A stretch of 64,000 nucleotides of DNA from Massilibacillus massiliensis (lineage in GTDB: Bacteria; Bacillota; Negativicutes; FLKF01): the NCBI RefSeq assembly GCF_900086705.1, contig NZ_LT575483.1, positions 621,166 to 685,165 of the forward strand. The letters run 5' to 3'. Under the pieces are notes generated by a model. The model worked only from the letters and a program-made list of their open reading frames with translations. It made no database searches and was not told the DNA's origin. Shown here one piece after another: positions 26,415 to 35,700 of this stretch. The translations under genes were made by a program, and so were the position numbers. Position 1 is the first letter of the stretch. Each line of letters begins with the position of its first letter.

Positions 26415-27347
26415 TCATGGATAAACCACTTCAATTAAATCCCGCACGGCATAGACAACATACTGTGAAGTACAGTATGTGTATTTATCCTCCACTTGAA
26501 TTAATTGTTTGTTTTTAACCGCTTTAACCGTAGAAAATGCAGGATCATCGATTACTTCCTGCTTAAAGTTTTCAATACCCTTTCCTTCATAATCCCAAGT
26601 AGGAATCATAATAAAATCGGGATTCACAGCAACCAGCTGCTCTTTCGCTAACACATCATTTTTTTCTAAACCGGCAATCGCAGCGCCATTGACTACACCG
26701 GCATATTTATAAATATCATCCAGCATACTCCCCTTCCCGCCATAACACCCCATAAAGGATAATGCCATAACAACCTTGCGTTCATGCTCTGAAATTTTAT
26801 TTGCCTTTTCTTGTACTTTTGACAACACGGCATTCATTTCTTCTACAACAGATTTACTGCGTTCCTCTTCGCCAACTAATTCGCCGAATTTCATAACTAA
26901 AGTTTTGACCTCTGCAATCGTCGCCGGCGTCTTATAAACGTATACCTGCAGCCCAACCTCTCGTAAACTCTCGATGAGCTCGGTTGGCAGCCAATCTGAA
27001 GCAATCACGAGATCCGGCCTGCATGCGAAAACACCTTCCACACTCTTACTGCTTAATACAGGTATATCCTGCGCCTGGACCGCAATATTAGAGATTCCAT
27101 AATCTGCTGCACGTGAGGAACAGGCCGCCAGACGCTTATCATCCACTAATGATAATAAAATTTCATCACTGCATAACGTAAGTGATACAATTCGCTGCGG
27201 TTTTGCTTCCAATTTTATCTTTATGCCTTGACTATCAACAGCTTCATAACCATCATTCTCATGAATTGTCGCATCCTGAAAGTTACATCCATGAAAGAAA
27301 ATACTGCAAAGGATGATTATACTCCATACAATACGGCGCTTTATCAT
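26415..27347 (-). CDS. Periplasmic binding lipoprotein B (corrinoid/iron-chelate type)
   Basis: 310 residues, lipoprotein signal ending FFHGC-N (about residue 21). The binding-protein fold contains KPQRIVSLTLCSDEILLSLVDDKRLAACS and the C-terminal CTSQYVVYAVRDLIEVVYP. It is clearly homologous to the first gene of the operon (34549-35496), so the operon encodes two binding proteins for one permease, possibly with different ligands. It is the last gene, 9 bp after the CbiR-like gene, SD GAGGAG. Confidence 0.82.
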   Translation of the reverse strand: MIKRRIVWSIIILCSIFFHGCNFQDATIHENDGYEAVDSQGIKIKLEAKPQRIVSLTLCSDEILLSLVDDKRLAACSSRAADYGISNIAVQAQDIPVLSSKSVEGVFACRPDLVIASDWLPTELIESLREVGLQVYVYKTPATIAEVKTLVMKFGELVGEEERSKSVVEEMNAVLSKVQEKANKISEHERKVVMALSFMGCYGGKGSMLDDIYKYAGVVNGAAIAGLEKNDVLAKEQLVAVNPDFIMIPTWDYEGKGIENFKQEVIDDPAFSTVKAVKNKQLIQVEDKYTYCTSQYVVYAVRDLIEVVYP

Positions 27348-27356
27348 TTGTACTCC

Positions 27357-28313
27357 TCACTTTATTGCATTTTGCTGTATTTCAAGTTTACGCTGCCAAT
27401 CTTCAGCATCTTTTTGCATAAATTCATGCACCAAAAATTCTGGTTGAATATACGAAATAAGTTTCTTCACTTGCGGTGTTGAAAAAGGCAAATGTTCATC
27501 AATTTTAAGGATATGCTCCATAATCTCACCACTTGTCCGATTTGTATCTATCTTATTCTGCATACAACTTGCAACATATGTACCGGATAAAGAATAGTGC
27601 AAATGCAGCCCCTTAATAAAGGTGCGATATTCCCCTAAATTCTCCACGCACTGCAGCACATAGTCGATGGCCTCATCTTGATTTTTTAACCGCTGGTTGG
27701 TATTCATTAAATGTCCCGTGTCTAGCATAATCCCAACATGCTCGTGCTGTACCTGTGTAAGCAATTTTTCCACCAAACGCTTATTCACTAAAGTCAAACC
27801 CGGCCACCAGAGATTTTCAAACAACAGCGTTGTATTTTGGGGAATCTGGTTGACCAATGCATTTACCAATTCAATCGTAGCATCAATCACCTCTTCACTG
27901 CTTGCGTGAAACTTCCAACTAAAAACTTCATCCAATCTTGCATGACTCACGTGAAACACAAAATATTTTGCTTGCGTTTGACTGGCAATTTTAAGATTTT
28001 GGGCATAAAGTTTTAACCAATCACTTCTGTTAACCCCGCCATAGCATTCAATAATCGCCCGCCTGCTGCCAAGCTGTTTCTCAACACTTTTTAAATCACC
28101 GCGCCAAAACTCCAGCCAATAATGCCAAAAATTTAAATGCACCCCCTGTATGAACCTTTTTTCATGCAATGACTGATCCCAAGGTTCACAAAACATCATT
28201 TCAATTCCATCCAAATGATGCTTTGTCAAAAATTTTTCTAGATTTTCTTTTTTATTATAGATAAGCCGTTCCGTATCCATACGATAATTTGATAAATTCA
28301 CAAGTTCTAACAT
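27357..28313 (-). CDS. cbiR: TIM-barrel (AP-endonuclease-2 superfamily) protein, probable cobamide-remodelling hydrolase CbiR
   Basis: About 318 residues from the ATG at 28313; the ATG at 28322 is possible. Xylose-isomerase-like TIM-barrel features: HHLDGIEMMFCEPWDQ, YFVFHVSHARLDEVF, TTLLFENLWWPGL and GIMLDTGHLMNT, with acidic and histidine residues for metals. CbiR enzymes of this superfamily cut cobamides to cobinamide so a new lower ligand can be attached. The location inside a TonB-BtuFCD-type import operon strongly supports that role. A generic sugar isomerase or endonuclease IV is the alternative but would not fit the context. Confidence 0.65.
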   Translation of the reverse strand: MLELVNLSNYRMDTERLIYNKKENLEKFLTKHHLDGIEMMFCEPWDQSLHEKRFIQGVHLNFWHYWLEFWRGDLKSVEKQLGSRRAIIECYGGVNRSDWLKLYAQNLKIASQTQAKYFVFHVSHARLDEVFSWKFHASSEEVIDATIELVNALVNQIPQNTTLLFENLWWPGLTLVNKRLVEKLLTQVQHEHVGIMLDTGHLMNTNQRLKNQDEAIDYVLQCVENLGEYRTFIKGLHLHYSLSGTYVASCMQNKIDTNRTSGEIMEHILKIDEHLPFSTPQVKKLISYIQPEFLVHEFMQKDAEDWQRKLEIQQNAIK

Positions 28314-28338
28314 ATATATCATCTCACTCTAGACGACG

Positions 28339-29043
28339 CTATTGATTTCTAAGGTTAAAGGTCACTTTTGCTTTTTTGCGAGCTGCTACCTTCACTCCAT
28401 TCGCATCACGCGCCGGTGTGTATTCCCATTTTTTAACGCAATCAATTGCTGCTTTTTCCATCGCAGCAGAACAATCAGATTTTAAAATTTCTACATTGAT
28501 AATTGCCCCATCCGGCAAAACCGTAAACTCCAGCCAAACAACGCCCTCCCTATTTGCTCGTCTATCTCGTTCCGGGTAAACGGGCTCTACTGACGCATTT
28601 AATGTTGCTGAACGACTTTGATCTCCCTTTGGGCCGTCACTCTCATGATCCCCGAACTCGTGATCAGCACTGCCATTAATTAAGCCTGCTTCTTCTCTTC
28701 CATCACCAAAACCGGCTATTGCAATATCACCACGTATCCCCGCAGCAGCTCCAAATGCTGCTTTTGCATCTCCTACTGTGCCTTGGTGCGCAGATTGCTT
28801 TCGGTTATTCTGTAAATGCTGCCGACTAACTTGTTCAGCCTTATATTCAGTATTGTCCAAGTTAGTCTGAGCATCTGAAGTTTCTAATTCTTCCTTATCT
28901 CGAACTATAATAATCTCTGTGTATTCTTCTGTCTTAAGCATCACTGGTGTAAAATGCAAATAAAGAAAGCCAAAGCATATGGAAACTCCATGCACAAAAA
29001 GCGAAATAAAAATTGCTTTTTTCCAGCGCATACACTCTTCCAT
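28339..29043 (-). CDS. tonB: TonB energy transducer
   Basis: 234 residues. N-terminal membrane helix (WKKAIFISLFVHGVSICFGFLYL), a Gln/Gly/Asp-rich periplasmic linker without the usual Pro-Lys repeats, and a C-terminal TonB domain (residues 150-234: VEPVYPERDRRANREGVVWLEFTVLPDGAIINVEILKSD...A..CVKKWEYTPA). It links ExbBD proton flow to outer-membrane receptors. It lies 2 bp after exbD. Confidence 0.92.
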   Translation of the reverse strand: MEECMRWKKAIFISLFVHGVSICFGFLYLHFTPVMLKTEEYTEIIIVRDKEELETSDAQTNLDNTEYKAEQVSRQHLQNNRKQSAHQGTVGDAKAAFGAAAGIRGDIAIAGFGDGREEAGLINGSADHEFGDHESDGPKGDQSRSATLNASVEPVYPERDRRANREGVVWLEFTVLPDGAIINVEILKSDCSAAMEKAAIDCVKKWEYTPARDANGVKVAARKKAKVTFNLRNQ

Positions 29044-29045
29044 CG

Positions 29046-29456
29046 TTATCGTTCCTTTCGTTCTGTTGCAATGGCAATTTTGCTGATTCCCGCTGATTTT
29101 AATTCATCCAATGCAGCCACTACTTCGCCATATTCTGTTTTCTTATCAGCTTTTAGCACAAATATACTTTCTTTATTTTTACGCAATTCACTTTTTGCCA
29201 TCTGACCAAGTACTGCAAAAACGATTTCTTCATTTTCAAATAAGATATTTCCATTCGGCAGTACAGTGACAGAAATACTATGGTCTGTTTGTGCCTTTTG
29301 TGCTGAAGCATAAGGAAGCTGCATCGGAACAAGATTTTGCTCAATCCGATAAAGCGTACTCATCATAAAGAATACCAACAAGAAAAATATAATATCAATC
29401 ATCGGAATAATCATTAATTTAGGACTGCGTTCTGATCGTAAATTACGTAGTTTCAT
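29046..29456 (-). CDS. exbD: ExbD biopolymer transport protein
   Basis: 136 residues from the ATG at 29456, whose ATGA overlaps the exbB stop; SD CAGGAG. A single membrane helix with the essential aspartate is seen in MIIPMIDIIFFLLVFFMM, followed by the periplasmic domain. Part of the ExbB-ExbD-TonB motor. Confidence 0.92.
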   Translation of the reverse strand: MKLRNLRSERSPKLMIIPMIDIIFFLLVFFMMSTLYRIEQNLVPMQLPYASAQKAQTDHSISVTVLPNGNILFENEEIVFAVLGQMAKSELRKNKESIFVLKADKKTEYGEVVAALDELKSAGISKIAIATERKER

Positions 29457-30079
29457 GATTTTTTCTCCTGCTTCATATGCGAAACAAACAACAAACATAC
29501 CTCTTCTAAATTGGTAATAACACGATCTAATCTATGATTGAAATAGCTGTAAAAAACCATTGCCATAACAGCCACACATAAACCCGATGCTGTCGCGACC
29601 AACGCTTCTCCTACACCGCCGGTAATTTCCAAGGGTTGTCCATTTTTAACATGCATTACACTAAATGAGCCAATCATCCCAATCACAGTACCTAACAATC
29701 CCAATAATGGCGCAATGGTAACAATCATATCCAAATGATTGAGATTTTCTCTAAGTTTCGCAGCAGCTAAAGAAGCTTCTCCCTCCAGCACACTTTCCAC
29801 ATTCCCTGTTTTTCCCACAAAGCAATCAATGCCACGCCAAGCAACACGGGCGACAATTCCACGCTCCTCTTCGCACAGAGTTTTAGCATTCTCCCATTGA
29901 TTTGCTTCTATAAACAATGTAAGTTTCTCTATAAACTGTTTTGGATTATTTTTAATATTTTTATAATACAGATACCGCTCAACACCAATACATAGAACAA
30001 TACATGAACACAATAAAATCAAATACATGACCGGTCCACCCGCTCTAAACATATGGAATCCTTCCATTAACCATTCCAC
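29453..30079 (-). CDS. exbB: ExbB/TolQ-family proton channel protein
   Basis: 208 residues, GTG start with GGGGGA 6 nt upstream. Three membrane helices; the MotA/TolQ/ExbB signature LDMIVTIAPLLGLLGTVIGMIGSF and GGVGEALVATASGLCVAVMAMVFY are clear. The intergenic stretch 30080-30182 has nothing recognised. Confidence 0.93.
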   Translation of the reverse strand: MEWLMEGFHMFRAGGPVMYLILLCSCIVLCIGVERYLYYKNIKNNPKQFIEKLTLFIEANQWENAKTLCEEERGIVARVAWRGIDCFVGKTGNVESVLEGEASLAAAKLRENLNHLDMIVTIAPLLGLLGTVIGMIGSFSVMHVKNGQPLEITGGVGEALVATASGLCVAVMAMVFYSYFNHRLDRVITNLEEVCLLFVSHMKQEKKS

Positions 30080-30182
30080 AGAATATCCCCCGATTCTAAA
30101 AAAATTTTGCTTTCATTACAATAATAAAAAAAATTCTCAAAGCTTCTACTTTCCTATTCTTTGGATAAACGATAGCATCGCT

Positions 30183-31430
30183 TCATTCGATTGCAATTCC
30201 AAATTGTTTAAGAAAAGTATTGCTTTTTTCTACACGCACTTTTTTTCTTTGCAATAAACTTTCATAAAGCCTGCTTGCCTTTTGCTGTGTAAAATCACGC
30301 GTGTCGATAGGCGTATCTTCAATTACAATCAAATTTCTTGAAAAGAACGCCAGCTCTAAATTAAAATAATTTTCTTCCGTATACGTATCATTGGTCAATA
30401 TAACCCAATCGGCATTTTCAACGAACCGTTGCACGGCAAGCTTTTGCTCTGCATTGATTTGTTGATAGTTCGGTACGATCATGCGATGCACCGCAAAAGC
30501 CTCTGCAACCGCTGCATCGATATCGTTTTTTTCTAAAATCCCAATACTAATATCAAATCCCCATTTATAAAGTGCACGAATCATCTCACCACTTGAACCA
30601 TTTCCACCAATGATGTGAACTTTTTTCTGCTGTATCAAAGGTAAACGATTTCCCAATGTATGAATATCCAAAATTCCTGTTATCGGATTCTTATATACAA
30701 CAGCATCTAATTGAAATGCTTGTTTTAAATTTTCTTTTGTAATAACCTTCTCAGGTCTGCCATCCTCTATGATTTTCCCATCTGCCAGCAATACTAATCT
30801 TGAACAAAATTTTGCTGCCAACCTAATATCATGAACCACAATCAAAATGGTCTTTCCTTCTTTACAAAGTTTTTGACAATAGCGAAAAATTTCTTCTTGA
30901 TATGCTAAATCCAAACTAGCAGTCGGTTCATCTAAATAAAGCAACGGTGTTTCCTGTGCAAGCACTTTTGCCAGCAAAACGCGTTGACATTCTCCCCCCG
31001 ATAACTGATTGACCTTTTTTGCTGCCAAGTCTTCTACACCAGTAAATCGCATATAATTACGTGCAATTTCATAATCTGACTTCCCCTCATTTTGCCACCA
31101 TGACAAATAGGGATAGCGACCCGCTAAAACAACCTTTAAAACGGAGAACCCAAAATCCAAATTAACATCTTGTTGCATATAAGCAATCTTACGCGCAATT
31201 TCTTTGTCATCAAATTGTGCCATTTCTTTACCAAAAATTTTCACTGAACCAGAAATATTCTTATTCAATCCTCGCAAAGCTTTTAAAAAAGTGCTTTTCC
31301 CCGCACCATTTGGCCCTATGATACCAATGAACTCACCTTCTCTTGCCTGCAAATTTAAATCGTCTAAAATTTGTTGTTGACCAATTGTGACGGATACATG
31401 CTCCGCAGCCAAAACAAAACACTCTTCCAT
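30183..31430 (-). CDS. ABC transporter ATPase with C-terminal Rossmann-like domain, BtuD-type
   Basis: 415 residues. Residues 1-255 form a FecE/BtuD ATPase: Walker A GPNGAGKST (39-47), signature LSGGE (143-147), Walker B with D167-E168, H-loop H200. Residues 271-415 are an extra domain beginning VHIIGGNGSSGEMIRALYKWGF, a nucleotide-binding-like glycine motif, ending in the RDFTQQKASRLYESLL region. Similar long ATPases occur in corrinoid importers of anaerobic Firmicutes; the role of the added domain is not known to me. It starts right after the permease stop (TAGATG). Confidence 0.85.
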   Translation of the reverse strand: MEECFVLAAEHVSVTIGQQQILDDLNLQAREGEFIGIIGPNGAGKSTFLKALRGLNKNISGSVKIFGKEMAQFDDKEIARKIAYMQQDVNLDFGFSVLKVVLAGRYPYLSWWQNEGKSDYEIARNYMRFTGVEDLAAKKVNQLSGGECQRVLLAKVLAQETPLLYLDEPTASLDLAYQEEIFRYCQKLCKEGKTILIVVHDIRLAAKFCSRLVLLADGKIIEDGRPEKVITKENLKQAFQLDAVVYKNPITGILDIHTLGNRLPLIQQKKVHIIGGNGSSGEMIRALYKWGFDISIGILEKNDIDAAVAEAFAVHRMIVPNYQQINAEQKLAVQRFVENADWVILTNDTYTEENYFNLELAFFSRNLIVIEDTPIDTRDFTQQKASRLYESLLQRKKVRVEKSNTFLKQFGIAIE

Positions 31431-32468
31431 CTAGAACAAACCTCCTTTTTGCAGACGACGCAATAAGTATAAAAAATAAGGTGCGCCAATCAAAGCAGTC
31501 ATAATGCCGACGCGGACTTCTGCTGGTGGAAGAATAAATCTTCCTACAGTATCACAAGCAACTAAAAAAATCCCGCCTGCGAGCGCAGAGGCAGGCAATA
31601 AAGTACGATGTTCTGGTCCTAAAAGAAGACGCATCACGTGCGGCACAATAAGACCGACAAATCCAATATTCCCGCTGATACAAACTGCAGCCGCCGTTGT
31701 TAACGTGGCCAAGGCGAGCAAAAACAATCGAAGTTTTGCAACCGACATACCTACGGAATACGCTTCCTCTTCACCCAAAACTAAAATATTCAGCTGTCTA
31801 GCTAAAATACACAAAATACTTACACCCGCTAAAATTGGAATGCACCCCATGGCAACATGCTCCCATCGACGATAATCCAATCCGCCCACTGTCCAAAATA
31901 AAAACTCACGTAATTTGTATTCACTAATAAAAGTTAAAATACCAGACGTCAACGCACCTAAAAAAATGCTGATTGCAACCCCTGCTAATAGTAAAGTCAT
32001 GACTGAAATTTTATTTTGCCGCATAGCTAAGGAAACGGTAACGGTAACCGCGAAAGCTGCGCCAAGCAATGCAAATAACGGCATGTAAAACATACTTAAA
32101 GTAGAGAATCCAGTTGCAATAGCAAGAACAGCACCGAGTCCGGCTCCACTCGATACACCAAGAATTCCCGGATCGGCAAGGGGATTACCAAATACCCCTT
32201 GCATAACGGCACCGGCTACAGCAAATGCGGCACCAACTAAGATGCCAACAAGAGTACGCGGCATGCGAATATGCCAAATTACGGCTGTTTGCTCCTGCGT
32301 AATAGAGATATGTTCGAAACCCGGTATATGCAATTGTTGCGCTATAATAGCCAATACGGTTTGAACCGGAATGTCAATTTGACCATAAGCCAATGAAACG
32401 AATATTACATAAAAAAATAAAAGAACCAGTAGTACAAAAATACGCACATGATTTAACCCTTTTGGCAT
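31431..32468 (-). CDS. ABC transporter permease, FecCD/BtuC-type
   Basis: 345 residues, about ten membrane helices. RMPRTLVGILVGAAFAVAGAVMQGVFGNPLADPGILGVSSGAGLG and GNIGFVGLIVPHVMRLLLGPEHR are the family signatures. Paired with the following ATPase. The gene begins 78 bp after the TonB receptor. Confidence 0.9.
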   Translation of the reverse strand: MPKGLNHVRIFVLLVLLFFYVIFVSLAYGQIDIPVQTVLAIIAQQLHIPGFEHISITQEQTAVIWHIRMPRTLVGILVGAAFAVAGAVMQGVFGNPLADPGILGVSSGAGLGAVLAIATGFSTLSMFYMPLFALLGAAFAVTVTVSLAMRQNKISVMTLLLAGVAISIFLGALTSGILTFISEYKLREFLFWTVGGLDYRRWEHVAMGCIPILAGVSILCILARQLNILVLGEEEAYSVGMSVAKLRLFLLALATLTTAAAVCISGNIGFVGLIVPHVMRLLLGPEHRTLLPASALAGGIFLVACDTVGRFILPPAEVRVGIMTALIGAPYFLYLLRRLQKGGLF

Positions 32469-32545
32469 ACCCTAACATCCTTTTTAACTAAGACTTTCTG
32501 ATGCAAACCGCATCTGTGAATTGTAACCCCATTTGATATATAAAA

Positions 32546-34504
32546 CTAAAACGCATATTTCACCCCGACTTGGAAACTCCGCCCTGCCATTGGATACGCA
32601 CCAACCGGATCATTTCCGGTTAATTCGTAGGCTCGATTTGTAATATTATTCATTTTTAAATAAGCTGTCATCATCTGATTCATTTTATAATTAACATTTG
32701 CATCCCAAATCCAATAGTTTGCTGTGTAATACTTGCTGCTGCGGCCTGTTCCGGCACTTCCGGTTAACATATTACTCCATTTTTCATCATGATAAGAAAT
32801 ACCAAAACGGTAACCATTTGGTCTGCTATTTTTTTCATCCCATTGATATGCATCATCTCCAATTTTGGTTTCTGTCTTAATATACGAATACCCAGCATCA
32901 AGTTTCCAATTTTCATTGATTTGATGATTTACAGATAATTCAATTCCTTTTTTTGTTTGGCGATTGGCGTTCTGTGGCATTGTGATATAAGTCATATCGT
33001 TATACACCCACCCTATAGCATTTTTAATTTCACTTTTAAAAACACTTGCATTAAATGATGTCTGTTCATTTAATTTCGTATGGAATCCAACTGTAGTTTT
33101 ATCCCCAGTTTCAGGTTTCAAATTTGGATTGCCATACATAAAATAGGAGGGATCATACCAATATAAATCATCGGCATTTGGTGCATTAAAAATCTGTCCC
33201 CAGGAAATATAAAAACTGGAAATATTATTTACTTTATAATTCAAAGCGGCCTTCGATGTAGTCTTTCCGCCAAATTTACTATGATCATCATATCGTACGC
33301 CAGACACCAAAGACACTTTATCACTGATTCGCATTGTATCTTGAAAATAAAAAGCTTTATTTTCAAGTTTTTTATTCTCGTAATTCCCACCATGTACAGC
33401 ACCGTTATCAATCTTTGTTTCTCGCCATTCTGCGCCTGTTACAATCGTATTGTTTACATCTGCCTGCCATCCTTCCTGCCATTCAATTCCCTTCATTTTA
33501 TTCGCATACTTGGAATATCCACCGCTACCATCTACATCGTCAAATCCTTGTGTCGTATAATTGCTGTAATACCGAATATGGCTTGGCAGATCAGTATCTT
33601 CTTTATAGTTGTAAGTAAACGCCCAATTGTTCACCAATTTATCCATGCGATCATGTAAATAATGATTGGACAAACCGCCATAACCTCTATATCCCGGTGC
33701 TTGGTTCCATTGCCCCGACTCATCTGTCATATGTTCAAACTGCAGTGTCAAAGAGGTGCCTTGATCAAGTATCTTATCTAAACGAAAAGTCGCATTTTCT
33801 TTTGAGTAATCACTATTATCCATTTTTTCAGTTGCATTATTCTTATAATTCTTGTACTTCATATAGTCTTGATTTTGTTTTCCCGCAGAGACAAACCAAC
33901 TCCAATCATGATCACTTCCTTGTGTAGTCAAATCCACTTTATGCGTATTCCATGAACCTGCACTCACATCAAGCGTAGATGAAATCCCCGACTGACCTTT
34001 TTTGGTAATAATATTGATCACGCCACCTACAGCATCTGAACCATATAGTACAGACCCTGCCCCTTTTACAACTTCAATTCTTTCAATATTCTGCATGCCG
34101 GCAATTGTTTTTAAATCAATACCGGCCCTACCGGTTGCAGCACCCTTGTCCAAATTTACTCGCCGACCGTCAACCATAACAACGACACGATCATCTCCAT
34201 CGATTCGTACGATATCCTGTCTTGTCATTGAGGCCTCCGTTATTACAACCCCATCCACTTGCCGTAAGGCTTCGGCCACATCACCATAATGACGATCAGC
34301 GATTTCTTTCGCCGTAATCACAGTTACATTTGCGGCAGTTTCCGATAATTGGGTCGGAATTCTATTGGCAGTGACCACTACCGTGTCAAATTCTTCTTCC
34401 TCTTGCACATTTGCATTCGCCTGCCCAATATAAGACGTACTCAATAACAATGCAGTACAAATCATCGTGCGCAATATATATCTTCGTTTACATCCTTTAT
34501 ACAT
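32546..34504 (-). CDS. TonB-dependent outer-membrane receptor (BtuB-like)
   Basis: 652 residues from the ATG at 34504 (TTGGAGGTG upstream; the longer frame to 34621 lacks a signal at its start). Signal peptide to about residue 31 (SYIGQANA), TonB box-like EEFDTVVVTA, plug domain (residues 45-160: VVKGAGSVLYGSDAVGGVINIIT), then a barrel of about 500 residues ending in the aromatic VGVKYAF. Operon partners suggest a corrinoid ligand. Confidence 0.9.
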   Translation of the reverse strand: MYKGCKRRYILRTMICTALLLSTSYIGQANANVQEEEEFDTVVVTANRIPTQLSETAANVTVITAKEIADRHYGDVAEALRQVDGVVITEASMTRQDIVRIDGDDRVVVMVDGRRVNLDKGAATGRAGIDLKTIAGMQNIERIEVVKGAGSVLYGSDAVGGVINIITKKGQSGISSTLDVSAGSWNTHKVDLTTQGSDHDWSWFVSAGKQNQDYMKYKNYKNNATEKMDNSDYSKENATFRLDKILDQGTSLTLQFEHMTDESGQWNQAPGYRGYGGLSNHYLHDRMDKLVNNWAFTYNYKEDTDLPSHIRYYSNYTTQGFDDVDGSGGYSKYANKMKGIEWQEGWQADVNNTIVTGAEWRETKIDNGAVHGGNYENKKLENKAFYFQDTMRISDKVSLVSGVRYDDHSKFGGKTTSKAALNYKVNNISSFYISWGQIFNAPNADDLYWYDPSYFMYGNPNLKPETGDKTTVGFHTKLNEQTSFNASVFKSEIKNAIGWVYNDMTYITMPQNANRQTKKGIELSVNHQINENWKLDAGYSYIKTETKIGDDAYQWDEKNSRPNGYRFGISYHDEKWSNMLTGSAGTGRSSKYYTANYWIWDANVNYKMNQMMTAYLKMNNITNRAYELTGNDPVGAYPMAGRSFQVGVKYAF

Positions 34505-34548
34505 AATCGACACCTCCAACCCGAGTACAATATAATGTAAAATCAAAG

Positions 34549-35496
34549 TTACGAAAAACACTCCGGATATACTGTTTTGGCAAACTCCCTTACACTTTCC
34601 GCTGCATATTGTGAAACACAATATCGATAACGATCTGAAATATAAAGCAACCGATTGTATTGAACCGCTTTGACCTCTTTATACGCAGGATCAAGACGAA
34701 TTTCTTCTCGATAACTGTTTGCACTTTGTTTCTTTGTATTCCAAGTCGGCAACAAAAAAATATCCGGATTAATTCTAACGACCTGCTCTTTTGCCAGTAT
34801 TTCACCTTTTTCAAGACCAGCTTCTCCTGCACCATTGATCACTTTTGCCTTTACACATATATCATTGAACAATGATGCCCTGCGACCAAACGCCCCAGAA
34901 AAAGAAAAAGCAATGATCGTCTTTTTCTTCTCCGCTGTAATTTGCGATAATCTTACATTGACTTCAGTTAATATTTTTTCCATATGAGAAACAATTGCTT
35001 GTCCCTTCTCGAATTCACCAACAACTTCGGCAATATCCAAAACTCTTTGTTTGGTCTCTTCTAACGTAGACGGTGTTCTAGATATATAAACGGGTATTCC
35101 CATCCCACGTAATGTTTCGGCAACATCGGCTGAAATAGCATCTGACATAAGTACAAGATCTGGTTGTAAAGCAATAATTGCCTCAACATTTCCTTTATCC
35201 GTTAATTTTTTCTCCACTTTTCGCGCTTTATCCGCAATAGAAGAAATCCCCTCATCTTCTGCCAGATAAGATAATGCAGCAATTCGTTCAGGCTGAACTA
35301 AATCGACTAAAATTTCATCTGTACCTAAATTAAGAGATACAATGCGCTGCGGTTTTTCCGGAGCCTGTATAACATTACCTAAAGTATCCGTGATTTCGTG
35401 TAATTGTACCCTCGAATGTATTGTCTCGAAACTTTTACAGCTACTAAAAATCATCATCATAAAAACAAGACCTAAAATTAAACTATTCCTATGCAT
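34549..35496 (-). CDS. Periplasmic binding lipoprotein A (corrinoid/iron-chelate type)
   Basis: 315 residues, lipoprotein signal MMIFSSC-K. KPQRIVSLNLGTDEILVDLVQPERIAALS and YCVSQYAAESVREFAKTVYP match binding protein B at the operon's other end. First gene of the 9-kb import operon. Only about 40 bp separate it from the terminator of mutAB-meaB, and no clear promoter is seen there. Confidence 0.82.
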   Translation of the reverse strand: MHRNSLILGLVFMMMIFSSCKSFETIHSRVQLHEITDTLGNVIQAPEKPQRIVSLNLGTDEILVDLVQPERIAALSYLAEDEGISSIADKARKVEKKLTDKGNVEAIIALQPDLVLMSDAISADVAETLRGMGIPVYISRTPSTLEETKQRVLDIAEVVGEFEKGQAIVSHMEKILTEVNVRLSQITAEKKKTIIAFSFSGAFGRRASLFNDICVKAKVINGAGEAGLEKGEILAKEQVVRINPDIFLLPTWNTKKQSANSYREEIRLDPAYKEVKAVQYNRLLYISDRYRYCVSQYAAESVREFAKTVYPECFS

Positions 35497-35535
35497 CTAA
35501 ACTCCATATTTTCCTCATCCAAATTATTTTTAATA

Positions 35536-35570
35536 CAAAAAGCTAAAAGTGATTGCCCGAAGGCAATCAC
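35536..35570 (-). terminator. Intrinsic terminator of mutAB-meaB
   Basis: 9-bp perfect stem GTGATTGCC/GGCAATCAC closed by a TTCG tetraloop, followed by TTTTAGCTTTTT on minus. It lies 130 bp after the meaB stop; the 3' UTR between (35571-35700) holds a weak AGGC...GCCT hairpin and nothing else recognised. Confidence 0.8.
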
Positions 35571-35700
35571 TCCAGACTGTCAGCAAAATTAAACATTTAC
35601 GTTAATAAATTAGAAAACAACTACATCGTCCTACCCTAAAACTAGTACGAAAACAGGCGTCTGACTCGCTGCCTATGAATCTTTGTACGATCTCACGTAT

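Noticed and set aside
35640-35700. AGGC...GCCT hairpin after meaB as a riboswitch for the import operon
   Set aside because: The stem is only 4 bp, there is no cobalamin-switch core, and it lies upstream of the meaB terminator, so it is most likely plain 3' UTR.
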